Origin: Chitinophaga pinensis
Lineage (GTDB): Bacteria > Bacteroidota > Bacteroidia > Chitinophagales > Chitinophagaceae
Assembly (NCBI GenBank): GCA_902167325.1
Contig: LR632930.1
Span: forward strand, 5,952,001-6,016,000
DNA length: 64,000 nucleotides
Direction: 5' to 3'
Shown: piece after piece, positions 1 to 7,593 of the stretch
How the letters are laid out: the number at the start of each line of letters is the position of its first letter
How positions within the stretch are numbered: position 1 is the first letter of the stretch
Position numbers and translations under genes: made by a program
Notes under the pieces: generated by a model
What the model was told of the DNA's origin: nothing
The model's database searches: none
What the model saw: the letters and a program-made list of their open reading frames with translations, nothing else

Positions 1-1226
1 AGGGTGGCACGCGGTACACCGGCTACGCCTTTACTCGTAAGCATCAGCGTGAAAACCATGAGGATCTGCTGCCCGAACGTAAGCGGGGTACCCGCTGCCT
101 GGGCAACAAATACAGAGGCCAGGGCAAGATAGAGGGTAGACCCGTCGAGGTTGAAGCTGTAACCCGTGGGCATCACGAAAGCGATGATTTTACGGGGCAC
201 GCCCATCCGTTCCATGGCTTCCATGGCTTTGGGCAGTGCAGATTCGGAACTGGTAGTGGCAAATGCGATCGATACCGGCTCGGAGATCTCACGGATGAAC
301 CGCTTGATGGGTAAGCCGATGATCAGGGCTACCGGTACAAACACCACCAGTACAAACACCAATAGTGCTACATATAACGTAATCAGGAGTTTAAACAGGT
401 TCCCCAATACATCCAATCCGCCGTGGCCCACCGTATAAGCAATGGCAGCCCCTACACCCACCGGCGCAAAATACATGACGATGTTGGTGAATTTGAACAT
501 GGTTTCAGACAGGCTTCCGCAGAAGTCAAGCATAGGCTGGCGCTGTTTTTCCTTCACCATCAACAGGGCGATTCCGAAGATCACACTGAACACAACAATA
601 GGGAGGATCTCCCCGTGATAGATGGATTTGGCTATATTCTCAGGGAATACATGCAGTATAACATCCTGCCAGTTCTGTGGTTTCGTGGTTGGGAGTACTT
701 CGTGCCCGGCTGGCGGTTGTGGAACGCCTACCCCCGCCTGAGAGATGTTAATCGCTGCAAGACCGATAAACAATGCAATGGTTGTAACTATTTCGAAATA
801 AACCAGTGATTTCCAACCCATCCGGCCCACCTGCTTAATATCGGAGTGCCCGGCAATACCCACCACAAGCGTTGCGAAAAGCAATGGTGCAATGATCGTT
901 TTGATCATCTGGAGGAAGACTTTACTAAGCACCTGGAAGTTCATACCGATAGAGGGCCAGTCATATCCCAGCTCCCCGCCGATCACCATACTCACAAGGA
1001 TCCAGGTGGTGAGGGACCTTTTGGTGATGGCAAACCAAACAACTGCCGCCACCGCGATCCAGCGGCTTATCAGGAGGAAGTTCGGGGGAAATACCCCTTT
1101 ATGGACAGGCTCGGGGTCCGTCGTGAACAGGGCTACACTCCCAAAATTGATATCAATTACATGCAAAACAGCGACGATCGACAGAACGATAAGGGCGGTG
1201 ATGCTTGCCTTCCTTTTATTCATCAT
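1..1226 (-). CDS. dicarboxylate/amino acid:cation symporter (DAACS family), 3' end outside window
   Basis: Sodium- or proton-coupled uptake of glutamate, aspartate or C4-dicarboxylates across the inner membrane. Translation from the ATG at 1226 gives about 408 residues of a multi-helix protein and runs off the left edge without a stop. Family signatures are visible: an early TM segment with IKTIIAPLLFATLVVGIAG, the serine-rich re-entrant loop ATTSSESALPKAM, and the substrate/cation-binding TM7 motif MPTGYSFNLDGSTLY. Two consecutive ATG codons (1226 and 1223) make the exact start uncertain by one residue. It is divergent from the APC permease at 1427, and both have their own -7 box in the shared 200-bp spacer. 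Substrate cannot be decided from sequence; the family call is firm. Confidence 0.93.
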   Translation of the reverse strand, partial: MMNKRKASITALIVLSIVAVLHVIDINFGSVALFTTDPEPVHKGVFPPNFLLISRWIAVAAVVWFAITKRSLTTWILVSMVIGGELGYDWPSIGMNFQVLSKVFLQMIKTIIAPLLFATLVVGIAGHSDIKQVGRMGWKSLVYFEIVTTIALFIGLAAINISQAGVGVPQPPAGHEVLPTTKPQNWQDVILHVFPENIAKSIYHGEILPIVVFSVIFGIALLMVKEKQRQPMLDFCGSLSETMFKFTNIVMYFAPVGVGAAIAYTVGHGGLDVLGNLFKLLITLYVALLVFVLVVFVPVALIIGLPIKRFIREISEPVSIAFATTSSESALPKAMEAMERMGVPRKIIAFVMPTGYSFNLDGSTLYLALASVFVAQAAGTPLTFGQQILMVFTLMLTSKGVAGVPRAT

Positions 1227-1267
1227 GAAATAGAGGTGATTTAGGTTTAGACCTGACAAAAATTGCC

Positions 1268-1275
1268 CAAAAATA
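1268..1275 (-). promoter_or_regulatory. -7 promoter element for the DAACS symporter
   Basis: TATTTTTG on the minus strand matches the Bacteroidota -7 consensus TAnnTTTG, about 42 bases upstream of the start codon. No convincing TTTG -33 box is seen at the expected distance. Confidence 0.45.
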
Positions 1276-1354
1276 AGGTTCTCAGGCGAAATTCCCGCAG
1301 ATAGGGCATACCGCTCGTATATAAAATAAAATGTGGGTTTTTCCCTGAACGCAT

Positions 1355-1362
1355 TATATTTG
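1355..1362 (+). promoter_or_regulatory. -7 promoter element for the APC permease
   Basis: TATATTTG matches TAnnTTTG exactly and lies 65 bases upstream of the permease start. The -33 region is G/T-rich but is not a clean TTTG. Confidence 0.5.
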
Positions 1363-1426
1363 GCGATCTGAAAACAAATCTAACCGCTAGTTTCCTAGTA
1401 TCAACCATCAACTTCTATTCAATTTT

Positions 1427-2881
1427 ATGAGTAACCTTTTTGCCAAGAAACCGATGTCAGTACTGCTCGGAGAAGCAGCAGACTCAGAGAAGGGTCTGAA
1501 ACGGACGCTCGGTTCAGGGGCGCTTGTTGCGCTGGGTATCGGCGCCATCATCGGCGCCGGACTTTTTTCGCTTACAGGCATCGCCGCAGCTGAAAACGCA
1601 GGTCCCGCAGTAACTATTTCCTTCATTCTGGCCGCAGTAGGCTGCGGATTTGCCGGTCTTTGTTATGCAGAGTTCGCTTCCATGATCCCTGTTGCCGGCA
1701 GCGCCTACACCTACTCCTACGCCACAATGGGCGAATTCATCGCCTGGATTATTGGTTGGGACCTGGTGCTGGAATACGCCCTAGGTGCAGCCACCGTGGC
1801 CGTAAGCTGGTCCAAGTATCTGCTCGAACTCCTGCATAAATTCGGTATTCATATCCCCCACCAGCTGGCCGCATCCCCCTGGGAAACGGTAAATCTGAGC
1901 GACGGGACTGTAATCAGCGGAGGAATTTTCAACCTCCCCGCCGTAATCATCGTTTGTCTGCTTTCGCTGCTGCTGATAAAAGGCACCCGCGAATCTGCCG
2001 GTATGAACAACTTCCTGGTGATACTCAAAGTAACCGTGGTAATTGTTTTCATCGTACTCGGCTGGAGCCATATTGACCCTGCCAATTATGATCCTTATAT
2101 CCCCGCTAACACCGGTAAATACGAGAACTTCGGCTGGACGGGCATAGCTACCGGGGCCGCAGTGGTATTCTTTGCATTTATTGGATTTGATGCTGTATCC
2201 ACCGCTGCCCAGGAAGCCAAAAATCCCCAGAAAGGCATGCCCATCGGCATCCTGGGATCACTGGTGATATGTACCATTCTATATGTGCTTTTCGCCCACG
2301 TAATGACGGGCCTGCTCAACTATAAACAATTCGCAGGCGATGCCAAGCCCGCAGCAACCGCCTTCGCTCAAACCGGGTACGATTTCCTGCAAACAGGTCT
2401 TATTATCGCCATCCTCGCCGGTTACACTTCCGTAATCCTGGTGATGATGCTGGGCCAGTCCCGCGTGTTCTACTCCATGAGCCGCGATGGCCTGCTGCCT
2501 AAATTCTTCAGCGAAGTACATCCCAAATTCCGCACCCCCTGGAAAACGAACATTTTCTTCATGGTGTTCGTAAGCCTGTTCTCCGGACTGGTTCCGGTGA
2601 GCGACCTTGGGCACATGGTTAGTATTGGTACCCTTTTCGCCTTCTCGCTGGTATGTATCGGCGTGCTCATCATGCGGAAAAAAATGCCGGAACTCCCCCG
2701 TGCATTTAAAACACCACTGGTACCATTCGTTCCCATCATGGGCGTGATTGTATGTACTTACCTCATGTATTCCCTGCCCCCCGAAAGCTGGGGCCGCCTC
2801 GCTATCTGGCTGGGTCTCGGTTTACTGATCTATTTTACTTACAGCCGTCACAACAGCAAATTGGGCAACAATAAACCGTAA
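1427..2881 (+). CDS. APC-superfamily amino acid permease (CAT/YfnA type)
   Basis: A 484-residue inner-membrane transporter with about 12 to 14 hydrophobic segments, the usual length for cationic amino acid transporter (CAT)-like bacterial permeases. The first helix carries the APC signature GIGAIIGAGLFSLTG. The segments GFDAVSTAAQEAKNPQKGMP and QSRVFYSMSRDGLLP are also hallmarks of the CAT/YfnA group. The start at 1427 puts a 25-residue soluble tail before helix 1, as in homologues. It is followed by a strong terminator at 2901, so it is probably monocistronic. Substrate specificity is not readable from sequence. Confidence 0.93.
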   Translation: MSNLFAKKPMSVLLGEAADSEKGLKRTLGSGALVALGIGAIIGAGLFSLTGIAAAENAGPAVTISFILAAVGCGFAGLCYAEFASMIPVAGSAYTYSYATMGEFIAWIIGWDLVLEYALGAATVAVSWSKYLLELLHKFGIHIPHQLAASPWETVNLSDGTVISGGIFNLPAVIIVCLLSLLLIKGTRESAGMNNFLVILKVTVVIVFIVLGWSHIDPANYDPYIPANTGKYENFGWTGIATGAAVVFFAFIGFDAVSTAAQEAKNPQKGMPIGILGSLVICTILYVLFAHVMTGLLNYKQFAGDAKPAATAFAQTGYDFLQTGLIIAILAGYTSVILVMMLGQSRVFYSMSRDGLLPKFFSEVHPKFRTPWKTNIFFMVFVSLFSGLVPVSDLGHMVSIGTLFAFSLVCIGVLIMRKKMPELPRAFKTPLVPFVPIMGVIVCTYLMYSLPPESWGRLAIWLGLGLLIYFTYSRHNSKLGNNKP

Positions 2882-2900
2882 AAACATAAGTATCTATATT

Positions 2901-2931
2901 AAATCCCGCCGCCCCCGGCGGGATTTTTATT
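2901..2931 (+). terminator. intrinsic terminator after the APC permease
   Basis: An 11-bp perfect stem (aaatcccgccg / cggcgggattt) with a CCCC loop is followed by a T-rich tail, 20 bases after the permease stop codon. Confidence 0.85.
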
Positions 2932-2963
2932 TCCGGCAGAACCCGGATATGCCCGGAATTTAA

Positions 2964-2971
2964 TATTTTTG
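2964..2971 (+). promoter_or_regulatory. -7 promoter element for yebC
   Basis: TATTTTTG matches TAnnTTTG and lies 55 bases upstream of the yebC start codon, downstream of the previous gene's terminator. Confidence 0.55.
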
Positions 2972-3025
2972 CACCCACCTTATCGCCGGCCTGCCGGACC
3001 GTAAAGTCAAATTCTTTCAAACACT

Positions 3026-3736
3026 ATGGGACGTATATTTGAAGTAAGAAAACATACCATGTTTGCCCGTTGGGACCGCATGGCCAAACAATTTACCCGA
3101 ATCGGTAAAGAAATAGCCATGGCCGTGAAGCAGGGCGGCATGGACCCCGATAACAACCCCGCACTCCGCCGATGCATTCTTAACGCCAAAGGCGTAAACA
3201 TGCCGAAAGACCGGGTAGATGCAGCTATCAAGCGTGCGTTGGGTAAAGACAAGACTGATTATGAAGAAGTTGTATACGAAGGATATGCGCCACATGGCGT
3301 AGCTGTAATGGTTGACACTGCTACAGACAACACCACCCGTACCGTAGCCAACGTACGTATGCACTTCAACAAATGCGGCGGCAGCCTTGGTAACAGTGGC
3401 TCCGTAGCATTCATGTTTAACAGACTGGGCGAGTTCAAGATCAAAAACGGTGGCCAGAACTTAGAAGAGCTGGAACTGGAACTGATTGATTTCGGTCTGG
3501 AAGAAATCGGAGAAGACAGCGAAGGCAATATCATTGTTCGCGCCACATTCACCGAATTCGGCAATATGGCCAAAGCGCTGGAGGAAAAAGGTCTCGAAGT
3601 AATCGCTTCCGAGTTGAAACGCATCCCCGCCAATACCGTGGAGCTGACCGAAGAACAGGCGAAAGAAGTACTGGAACTGGTAGACCGTCTGGAACAGGAT
3701 GACGACGTTCAGCAGGTATTTCACAACCTGAAATAA
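3026..3736 (+). CDS. yebC: YebC/PmpR family DNA-binding regulator or translation factor
   Basis: A 236-residue cytoplasmic protein with the three-domain YebC fold. The N-terminus shows the family pattern, with the segment RWDRMAKQFTRIGKEIAMAV in place of the common KRxKxFTKxxREI form. It continues with NPALRRCILNAKGVNMPKD and later EGYAPHGVAVMVDTATDN. Members act as transcription regulators (PmpR) or, in recent work, relieve ribosome stalling at proline stretches. The second role would suit a genome with very Pro/Gly-rich collagen-like proteins, but that link is only inference. It is convergent with the dehydrogenase downstream; the two share a palindromic terminator. Confidence 0.93.
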   Translation: MGRIFEVRKHTMFARWDRMAKQFTRIGKEIAMAVKQGGMDPDNNPALRRCILNAKGVNMPKDRVDAAIKRALGKDKTDYEEVVYEGYAPHGVAVMVDTATDNTTRTVANVRMHFNKCGGSLGNSGSVAFMFNRLGEFKIKNGGQNLEELELELIDFGLEEIGEDSEGNIIVRATFTEFGNMAKALEEKGLEVIASELKRIPANTVELTEEQAKEVLELVDRLEQDDDVQQVFHNLK

Positions 3737-3741
3737 TCGCT

Positions 3742-3797
3742 TTATCATATAATCAGAAAGGCCCGCCAATTGGCGGGCCTTTCTGATTATATGATAA
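3742..3797. terminator. bidirectional terminator, perfect 56-bp palindrome
   Basis: Two 28-base arms are exact reverse complements with no loop base between them. The GC-rich core (ggcccgcc / ggcgggcc) is flanked by A-rich and T-rich arms, so the hairpin ends in a U tract whichever strand is transcribed. It sits 5 bases after the yebC stop and 5 bases before the stop of the convergent dehydrogenase, so it can serve both. Confidence 0.9.
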
Positions 3798-3802
3798 CTT
3801 AA

Positions 3803-4759
3803 CTACCCGCCAATCACGTTCTGCGGCTCCCCATTGAGGAAAGCTTTTACATTTTCCACCACTTTATTCAGCAACCTGCCGCGCGCTTCACGGGAAGCCC
3901 AGGCAATATGAGGGGTTATATAACAGTTTCTTGCAGTAAGAAGGGGATTATCTGCCTGCGGAGGCTCCATAGATAATACATCCAATCCCGCACCGGCAAT
4001 GACACCTTTGTTTAATGCATCCGCCAGGTCTGTTTCCTGAATGAGAGGACCCCGGCTGGTGTTTATAATATAAGCGTTCGGGCGCATTGTAGCCAAAAGC
4101 GCCTCATTCACGAACGCCTTATTTGCCTCGTTTAACGGGCAATGTAACGACACGATATCTGCTTCTCGAAAACAAGTGGCCTGATCAATAAATGTAACCC
4201 CTTCCATTCTGTCGCGTTCTGGATGTTTATGACTCACCATAACACGCATACCAAATGCCAATGCTATACGGGCTACTGCCTGCCCTATTTGCCCGAAGCC
4301 GATAATGGCGAGTGTTTTTCCTTCAAGCTCTGTAAGTGGAATCTTCCAATAGCTAAAATCCGGATTGTTTACCCAATCACCTTTGCGTACACTTTCTGCA
4401 TGAAGCCCCACTGCCTGGCAGAGTTCCAGGATAAGTGCAAAAGTGAGTTGGGCTACGGATGCAGTACTGTAGGCCGGAACATTAGTGACAACAATCCCTC
4501 TCTCCCGCGCAGCAGCAACGTCAACTACATTGTATCCGGTTGCCATAACCCCTATGTATTGAAGATCCGGCAACTGTTGGATCACAGCTGCGGGAATAAG
4601 AGCTTTATTAGTGAGAAGAATATTGGCACCGTGTGCTCGTTCCAGCACATTAACCGGCAATGTTCTATCGTGAACGGTTAAGTCTCCCAGAGTTTTCAAT
4701 GCCTCCCAGGATAAGTCCCCCGGCTGCAATGCATATCCATCCAAAACAACCATCTTCAT
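3803..4759 (-). CDS. D-isomer-specific 2-hydroxyacid dehydrogenase (glycerate/hydroxypyruvate type)
   Basis: A 318-residue cytoplasmic NAD(P)-dependent oxidoreductase that interconverts a 2-keto acid and a D-2-hydroxy acid. The Rossmann motif GFGQIG is near residue 150. The active-site arginine is in NTSRGPLI, and the catalytic histidine is in ITPHIAWASREARGR. The overall pattern is closest to glycerate dehydrogenase/hydroxypyruvate reductase rather than D-lactate or phosphoglycerate dehydrogenase, because there is no C-terminal ACT domain. ATG-AAG-ATG at the start gives two possible initiators. It is convergent with yebC and has no operon partner; what lies upstream is decayed DNA. Confidence 0.9.
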   Translation of the reverse strand: MKMVVLDGYALQPGDLSWEALKTLGDLTVHDRTLPVNVLERAHGANILLTNKALIPAAVIQQLPDLQYIGVMATGYNVVDVAAARERGIVVTNVPAYSTASVAQLTFALILELCQAVGLHAESVRKGDWVNNPDFSYWKIPLTELEGKTLAIIGFGQIGQAVARIALAFGMRVMVSHKHPERDRMEGVTFIDQATCFREADIVSLHCPLNEANKAFVNEALLATMRPNAYIINTSRGPLIQETDLADALNKGVIAGAGLDVLSMEPPQADNPLLTARNCYITPHIAWASREARGRLLNKVVENVKAFLNGEPQNVIGG

Positions 4760-4855
4760 ATAATCAGCGTTTGTGAAGGAATAAAAATAAACAATTCCTC
4801 CATCAAGCCGGCAAACCTGTGAGTAATTTAAACCTCACAATTCCTTTTCAGCATT

Positions 4856-5119
4856 TTAAGGCATTTCGCAGTGAACTAACTGAGCCGCTTCCCGCGGAGT
4901 TAACCGTGTAAAAGCTAAGGGACCGGTCAATCCGCCTGTCTGGCGAATCATCCGATCCCTTTGAGCATAAACATCAACATGGAATGAATACCAATTCACT
5001 CCTGAGAGGTCTGTATACAAATCTGCTAATCAAGCAACATCAATGGACAAAACATTCTGAATGAGACTAAATTCCAAATGCGTATCGGACGCACCGGTAA
5101 TAAGCTGGTTAACAAACAT
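4856..5119 (-). pseudogene. small gene interrupted by an in-frame TGA
   Basis: Reading the minus strand from the ATG at 5119 gives 29 residues, a TGA at about 5030, then 57 further residues in the same frame to a TAA at 4856. Both halves look coding. The second half contains VNWYSFHVDVYAQRD, then FTRLTPREAAQLVHCEMP, with a natural mixed composition. I do not recognise the family. The simplest reading is a gene inactivated by one nonsense mutation. Alternatives are two small genes or a sequencing error. The upstream ribosome-binding context is weak. Confidence 0.5.
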
Positions 5120-5349
5120 GGAGCTACCTGTTTACATTTAGGTATATATGTGATTTACTCCAAAAATTGAATCTGATATCCACTGTTTCTCTAACACGGC
5201 GTAATGGCTGAACAGTATAATTCAACGTTGTATTTTAGCTAAACAAAATCTTTCCCGTTTCCTTTTCAGGATGAAAGTGTGACTGCTTTCGGGATTGAAT
5301 CAAAGGATATGAAATGCGTTGATGGACGTTGATAGAGCCTTAAAATCAC
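5120..5349. other. 230 bp without recognisable features
   Basis: AT-rich DNA between the TGA-interrupted gene and the small zinc-ribbon gene. No open frame, hairpin or promoter that I can support. Confidence 0.5.
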
Positions 5350-5604
5350 TCATCGCAACAACGTCACTTTATGAAATACATTATTGAGTTTATCGATCAC
5401 GAAATTGCCGTAAATCGACCGGTAAGTACCGTAGCAAAGCTTGCCGCCCAATTCCATATTGTGCTCCTTGCCCAACGGGTGCAAACCCTCTATGAGTCCT
5501 ATAAAACGCATTCTTTGCAATTGACCGCCGCAACGGCATTTGATCTCAGTTAGCCGTTTGTGTGAATGAACAATGGTGCTGCATCTGATACATCTAGCTT
5601 CCAT
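5350..5604 (-). CDS. small putative zinc-ribbon protein
   Basis: An 84-residue basic protein with CIRC near the N-terminus and KCRCGGQL about 20 residues later, a CxxC...CxC arrangement able to bind one zinc ion. The remainder contains the Gly/Tyr-rich stretch LGGKLCYGTY. No named family is recognised. The cysteine spacing and basic character suggest a genuine small nucleic-acid- or protein-binding module, but there is no operon context and the surrounding DNA is decayed. A weak open frame on the opposite strand overlaps its first 13 codons. Confidence 0.4.
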   Translation of the reverse strand: MEARCIRCSTIVHSHKRLTEIKCRCGGQLQRMRFIGLIEGLHPLGKEHNMELGGKLCYGTYRSIYGNFVIDKLNNVFHKVTLLR

Positions 5605-5841
5605 AAGTCAGTTACATTTAATATTAAATTTTGGTTGTTCCCCCTCAAGTTCAAATTGATCGCATATCAAGAAATGGTCAACAAACACATATATGTGCTT
5701 TTGTCTAAAGAGGAGAAAAACGATGCAGAGGGTTAAAAAAAAGAAGAAAACCTGGTCTTGTTTTTTCCGGTAGGTTGCCCCGGCAATCAATGGGAAATGG
5801 TTAAAAGACTTTTTAAAAACCAAGCCAGGTTCGAAGTGTAA
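5566..5841 (+). pseudogene. possible decayed small gene with an in-frame TAA
   Basis: A plus-strand frame from the ATG at 5566 gives 56 codons, a TAA at 5734, then 34 more codons in the same frame to a TAA at 5839. The second part (including FFPVGCPGNQWEMVKRLF) has a plausible protein composition, and a terminator-like hairpin follows at 5921. No family is recognised. The frame overlaps the start of the minus-strand zinc-ribbon gene, so both cannot be intact. Low confidence. Confidence 0.2.
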
Positions 5842-5920
5842 ACTATCAGAGGATATGGACAACAAAATCTCTTAAATATGGTACCGGACAGTTCATCATA
5901 AAACCCAGGTAACTGAAGAA

Positions 5921-5950
5921 GGCCGCTCTTTTCAGAACGGCCCTCATTTT
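5921..5950 (+). terminator. weak terminator-like hairpin
   Basis: ggccg at 5921-5925 pairs with cggcc at 5938-5942, followed by tcatttt. The T tract is poor. Apart from this hairpin, I see no feature in 5842-6105. Confidence 0.3.
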
Positions 5951-6105
5951 CAGCCTATTTGAACCGTCTAAGCAATTTCATTTTGTTTATGCATGCAATT
6001 TATCTATTTCCATTAACCAATAAATAGCAAATGGAAAATGAATAAACATTGAACATTGCCGGCGGTAATGAACAATTAAATATTTGATAATAAGATAGTT
6101 ATGGA

Positions 6106-6450
6106 TTAGAATGAATAGCTTTTCCTGAAGAACAACCACTGTGCTTGCGCTATAGCCGGGTTACGGGGGTCACTGTTAACAATCAATAAATAAGTGGCTA
6201 ATCTACTCAACTGCCAGTCCTCTATCATCTCACCATTCTGCCAGCAGTAAATTCTGCGGAAATTCAATGATAAAGGCATCTTCAATGCTGCGCAAGCCTG
6301 CATTGCACGCACCAGTGCATTATGCATTGCCTCTTCAGTATGTCCCAACATTTCCAGCAGCTCACTCGCATAAAAACCAGGCGATGACTCCTCCTCTGCC
6401 TGATGTTGCTGACGCAAAATATCTTCCAGATAATCAATTGTTTGTAACAT
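6106..6450 (-). CDS. small DinD/BRO-like protein, partner of the adjacent DnaJ
   Basis: A 114-residue cytoplasmic protein. The C-terminal third contains WQLSRLATYLLIVNSDPR followed by NPAIAQAQWLFF. This closely parallels the conserved segment of DNA-damage-inducible protein D (DinD) and BRO-type proteins (LSRxAxYLxxxNxDPxxxxIAxxQxxF). Only this core is present; E. coli DinD is more than twice as long. It lies 23 bases downstream of the CbpA-type dnaJ on the same strand, so the two are probably co-transcribed. The position is where many bacteria carry the chaperone modulator cbpM, but I do not see CbpM's MerR-like pattern here. A role in modulating the J-protein is an inference from position only. 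Confidence 0.6.
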   Translation of the reverse strand: MLQTIDYLEDILRQQHQAEEESSPGFYASELLEMLGHTEEAMHNALVRAMQACAALKMPLSLNFRRIYCWQNGEMIEDWQLSRLATYLLIVNSDPRNPAIAQAQWLFFRKSYSF

Positions 6451-6473
6451 AATTATCTATTTTATCTGGTTCA

Positions 6474-7400
6474 TTACTCCCATTTGGCCAACTTCCTGAA
6501 CAACGCCTTTTCTTCCTCAGTTAATTGCTGTGGAACAGTGATACGGATTCGAACATAAAAATCGCCCGGTTCTCCGGCGGCACCTTCTGGTACAGGCAAC
6601 CCTTTACCTTTTAATCTGAATAACCGCCCACTATCGGTACCTTCCGGGATAGTCAGTTGCACCGCGCTCCCTGGTACGGGTACCTGCACCTTTCCACCCA
6701 ATACTGCAGTATAAACATCCACTGGTACTTCCAGGTACACATCCTTTCTTTTTAATTCATATCCCGCCCCCGGCAATAGGTTTACTTCAATCAGTAAATC
6801 ACCTGCTTCTCCGCCATTCAGACCAGGATTACCTTTCCCCTTTAACCGAAGCACCTGTCCATCAGTAGTGCCTTTTTTGATCTTCAGATTCAATTTCTGT
6901 CCATTCACATTGATTTGCCGTGTTGCCCCGGTATATACGTCCTCAATTCCAATTTCCATCGTAGCATGCAGGTCGCCACCACGTCTGGTACGGGAACGCC
7001 CCTGTTGTGCCCGACTCCGGAAACTTCCTCCAAATAAATGTTCAAAGAAATCAGAAAACTGTCCGCCATCTCCAAACATTTCATCTCCACCGCCATACGA
7101 CTGTCCACCACCCTGCTGGGCCCGCCAACGTCCCCAGTCGAAATCCCCTGACTGCTGACCCGCCTGCTGCTCATAATATTTCCAGTTTTCCCCGAACTCA
7201 TCATACTTCTTCCGTTTCTCCACATCACCCAACACTTCATATGCTTCATTCAGCTCCTTGAACTTTTCCTCCGCAAGCTTATCATCAGGATTTTTATCCG
7301 GATGATACTTGACGGCCAGTTTGCGATATGCTTTTTTAATATCGTCTGCACCAGCCTTTCGGTCTACGCCCAGTATTTTATAATAGTCCTTATATTCCAT
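6474..7400 (-). CDS. cbpA: CbpA-type DnaJ (class B J-domain co-chaperone)
   Basis: A 308-residue Hsp70 co-chaperone. The J-domain occupies residues 1-70 (starts MEYKDYYKILGVDRKAGADD) and has the HPD motif in KYHPDKNPDD. A Gly/Phe-rich linker with FGDGGQFSDFFEHLFGG follows. Then come two beta-barrel client-binding domains with repeated LRLKGKG and FRLKGKG motifs. The zinc-finger domain of canonical DnaJ is absent, which defines the CbpA class. An open frame extends 36 codons upstream, but the start at 7400 aligns the J-domain with the family. The DinD-like gene follows 23 bases downstream. Confidence 0.9.
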   Translation of the reverse strand: MEYKDYYKILGVDRKAGADDIKKAYRKLAVKYHPDKNPDDKLAEEKFKELNEAYEVLGDVEKRKKYDEFGENWKYYEQQAGQQSGDFDWGRWRAQQGGGQSYGGGDEMFGDGGQFSDFFEHLFGGSFRSRAQQGRSRTRRGGDLHATMEIGIEDVYTGATRQINVNGQKLNLKIKKGTTDGQVLRLKGKGNPGLNGGEAGDLLIEVNLLPGAGYELKRKDVYLEVPVDVYTAVLGGKVQVPVPGSAVQLTIPEGTDSGRLFRLKGKGLPVPEGAAGEPGDFYVRIRITVPQQLTEEEKALFRKLAKWE

Positions 7401-7593
7401 ATTTGTTTTTATAACAATTCTTACGCCGGGCTTGTTGCCTGAGCTTTGGAGAAAAATATTCCCCGGAGAATCTAATATATCTGCTACTTTCTGCTGCCGC
7501 TTTGGCATCTATTCTGTCAAAAAAAACCTTTTATACGCAAAAAAGGCATATACAATGTACATGCCTTTATTTGATTATCAATAAGTTGATTAT

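Noticed and set aside
5608..5865. Minus-strand frame of 85 codons
   Set aside because: Phe-rich run derived from an A-rich stretch; not convincing as protein, and the opposite strand is the better, though still weak, candidate.
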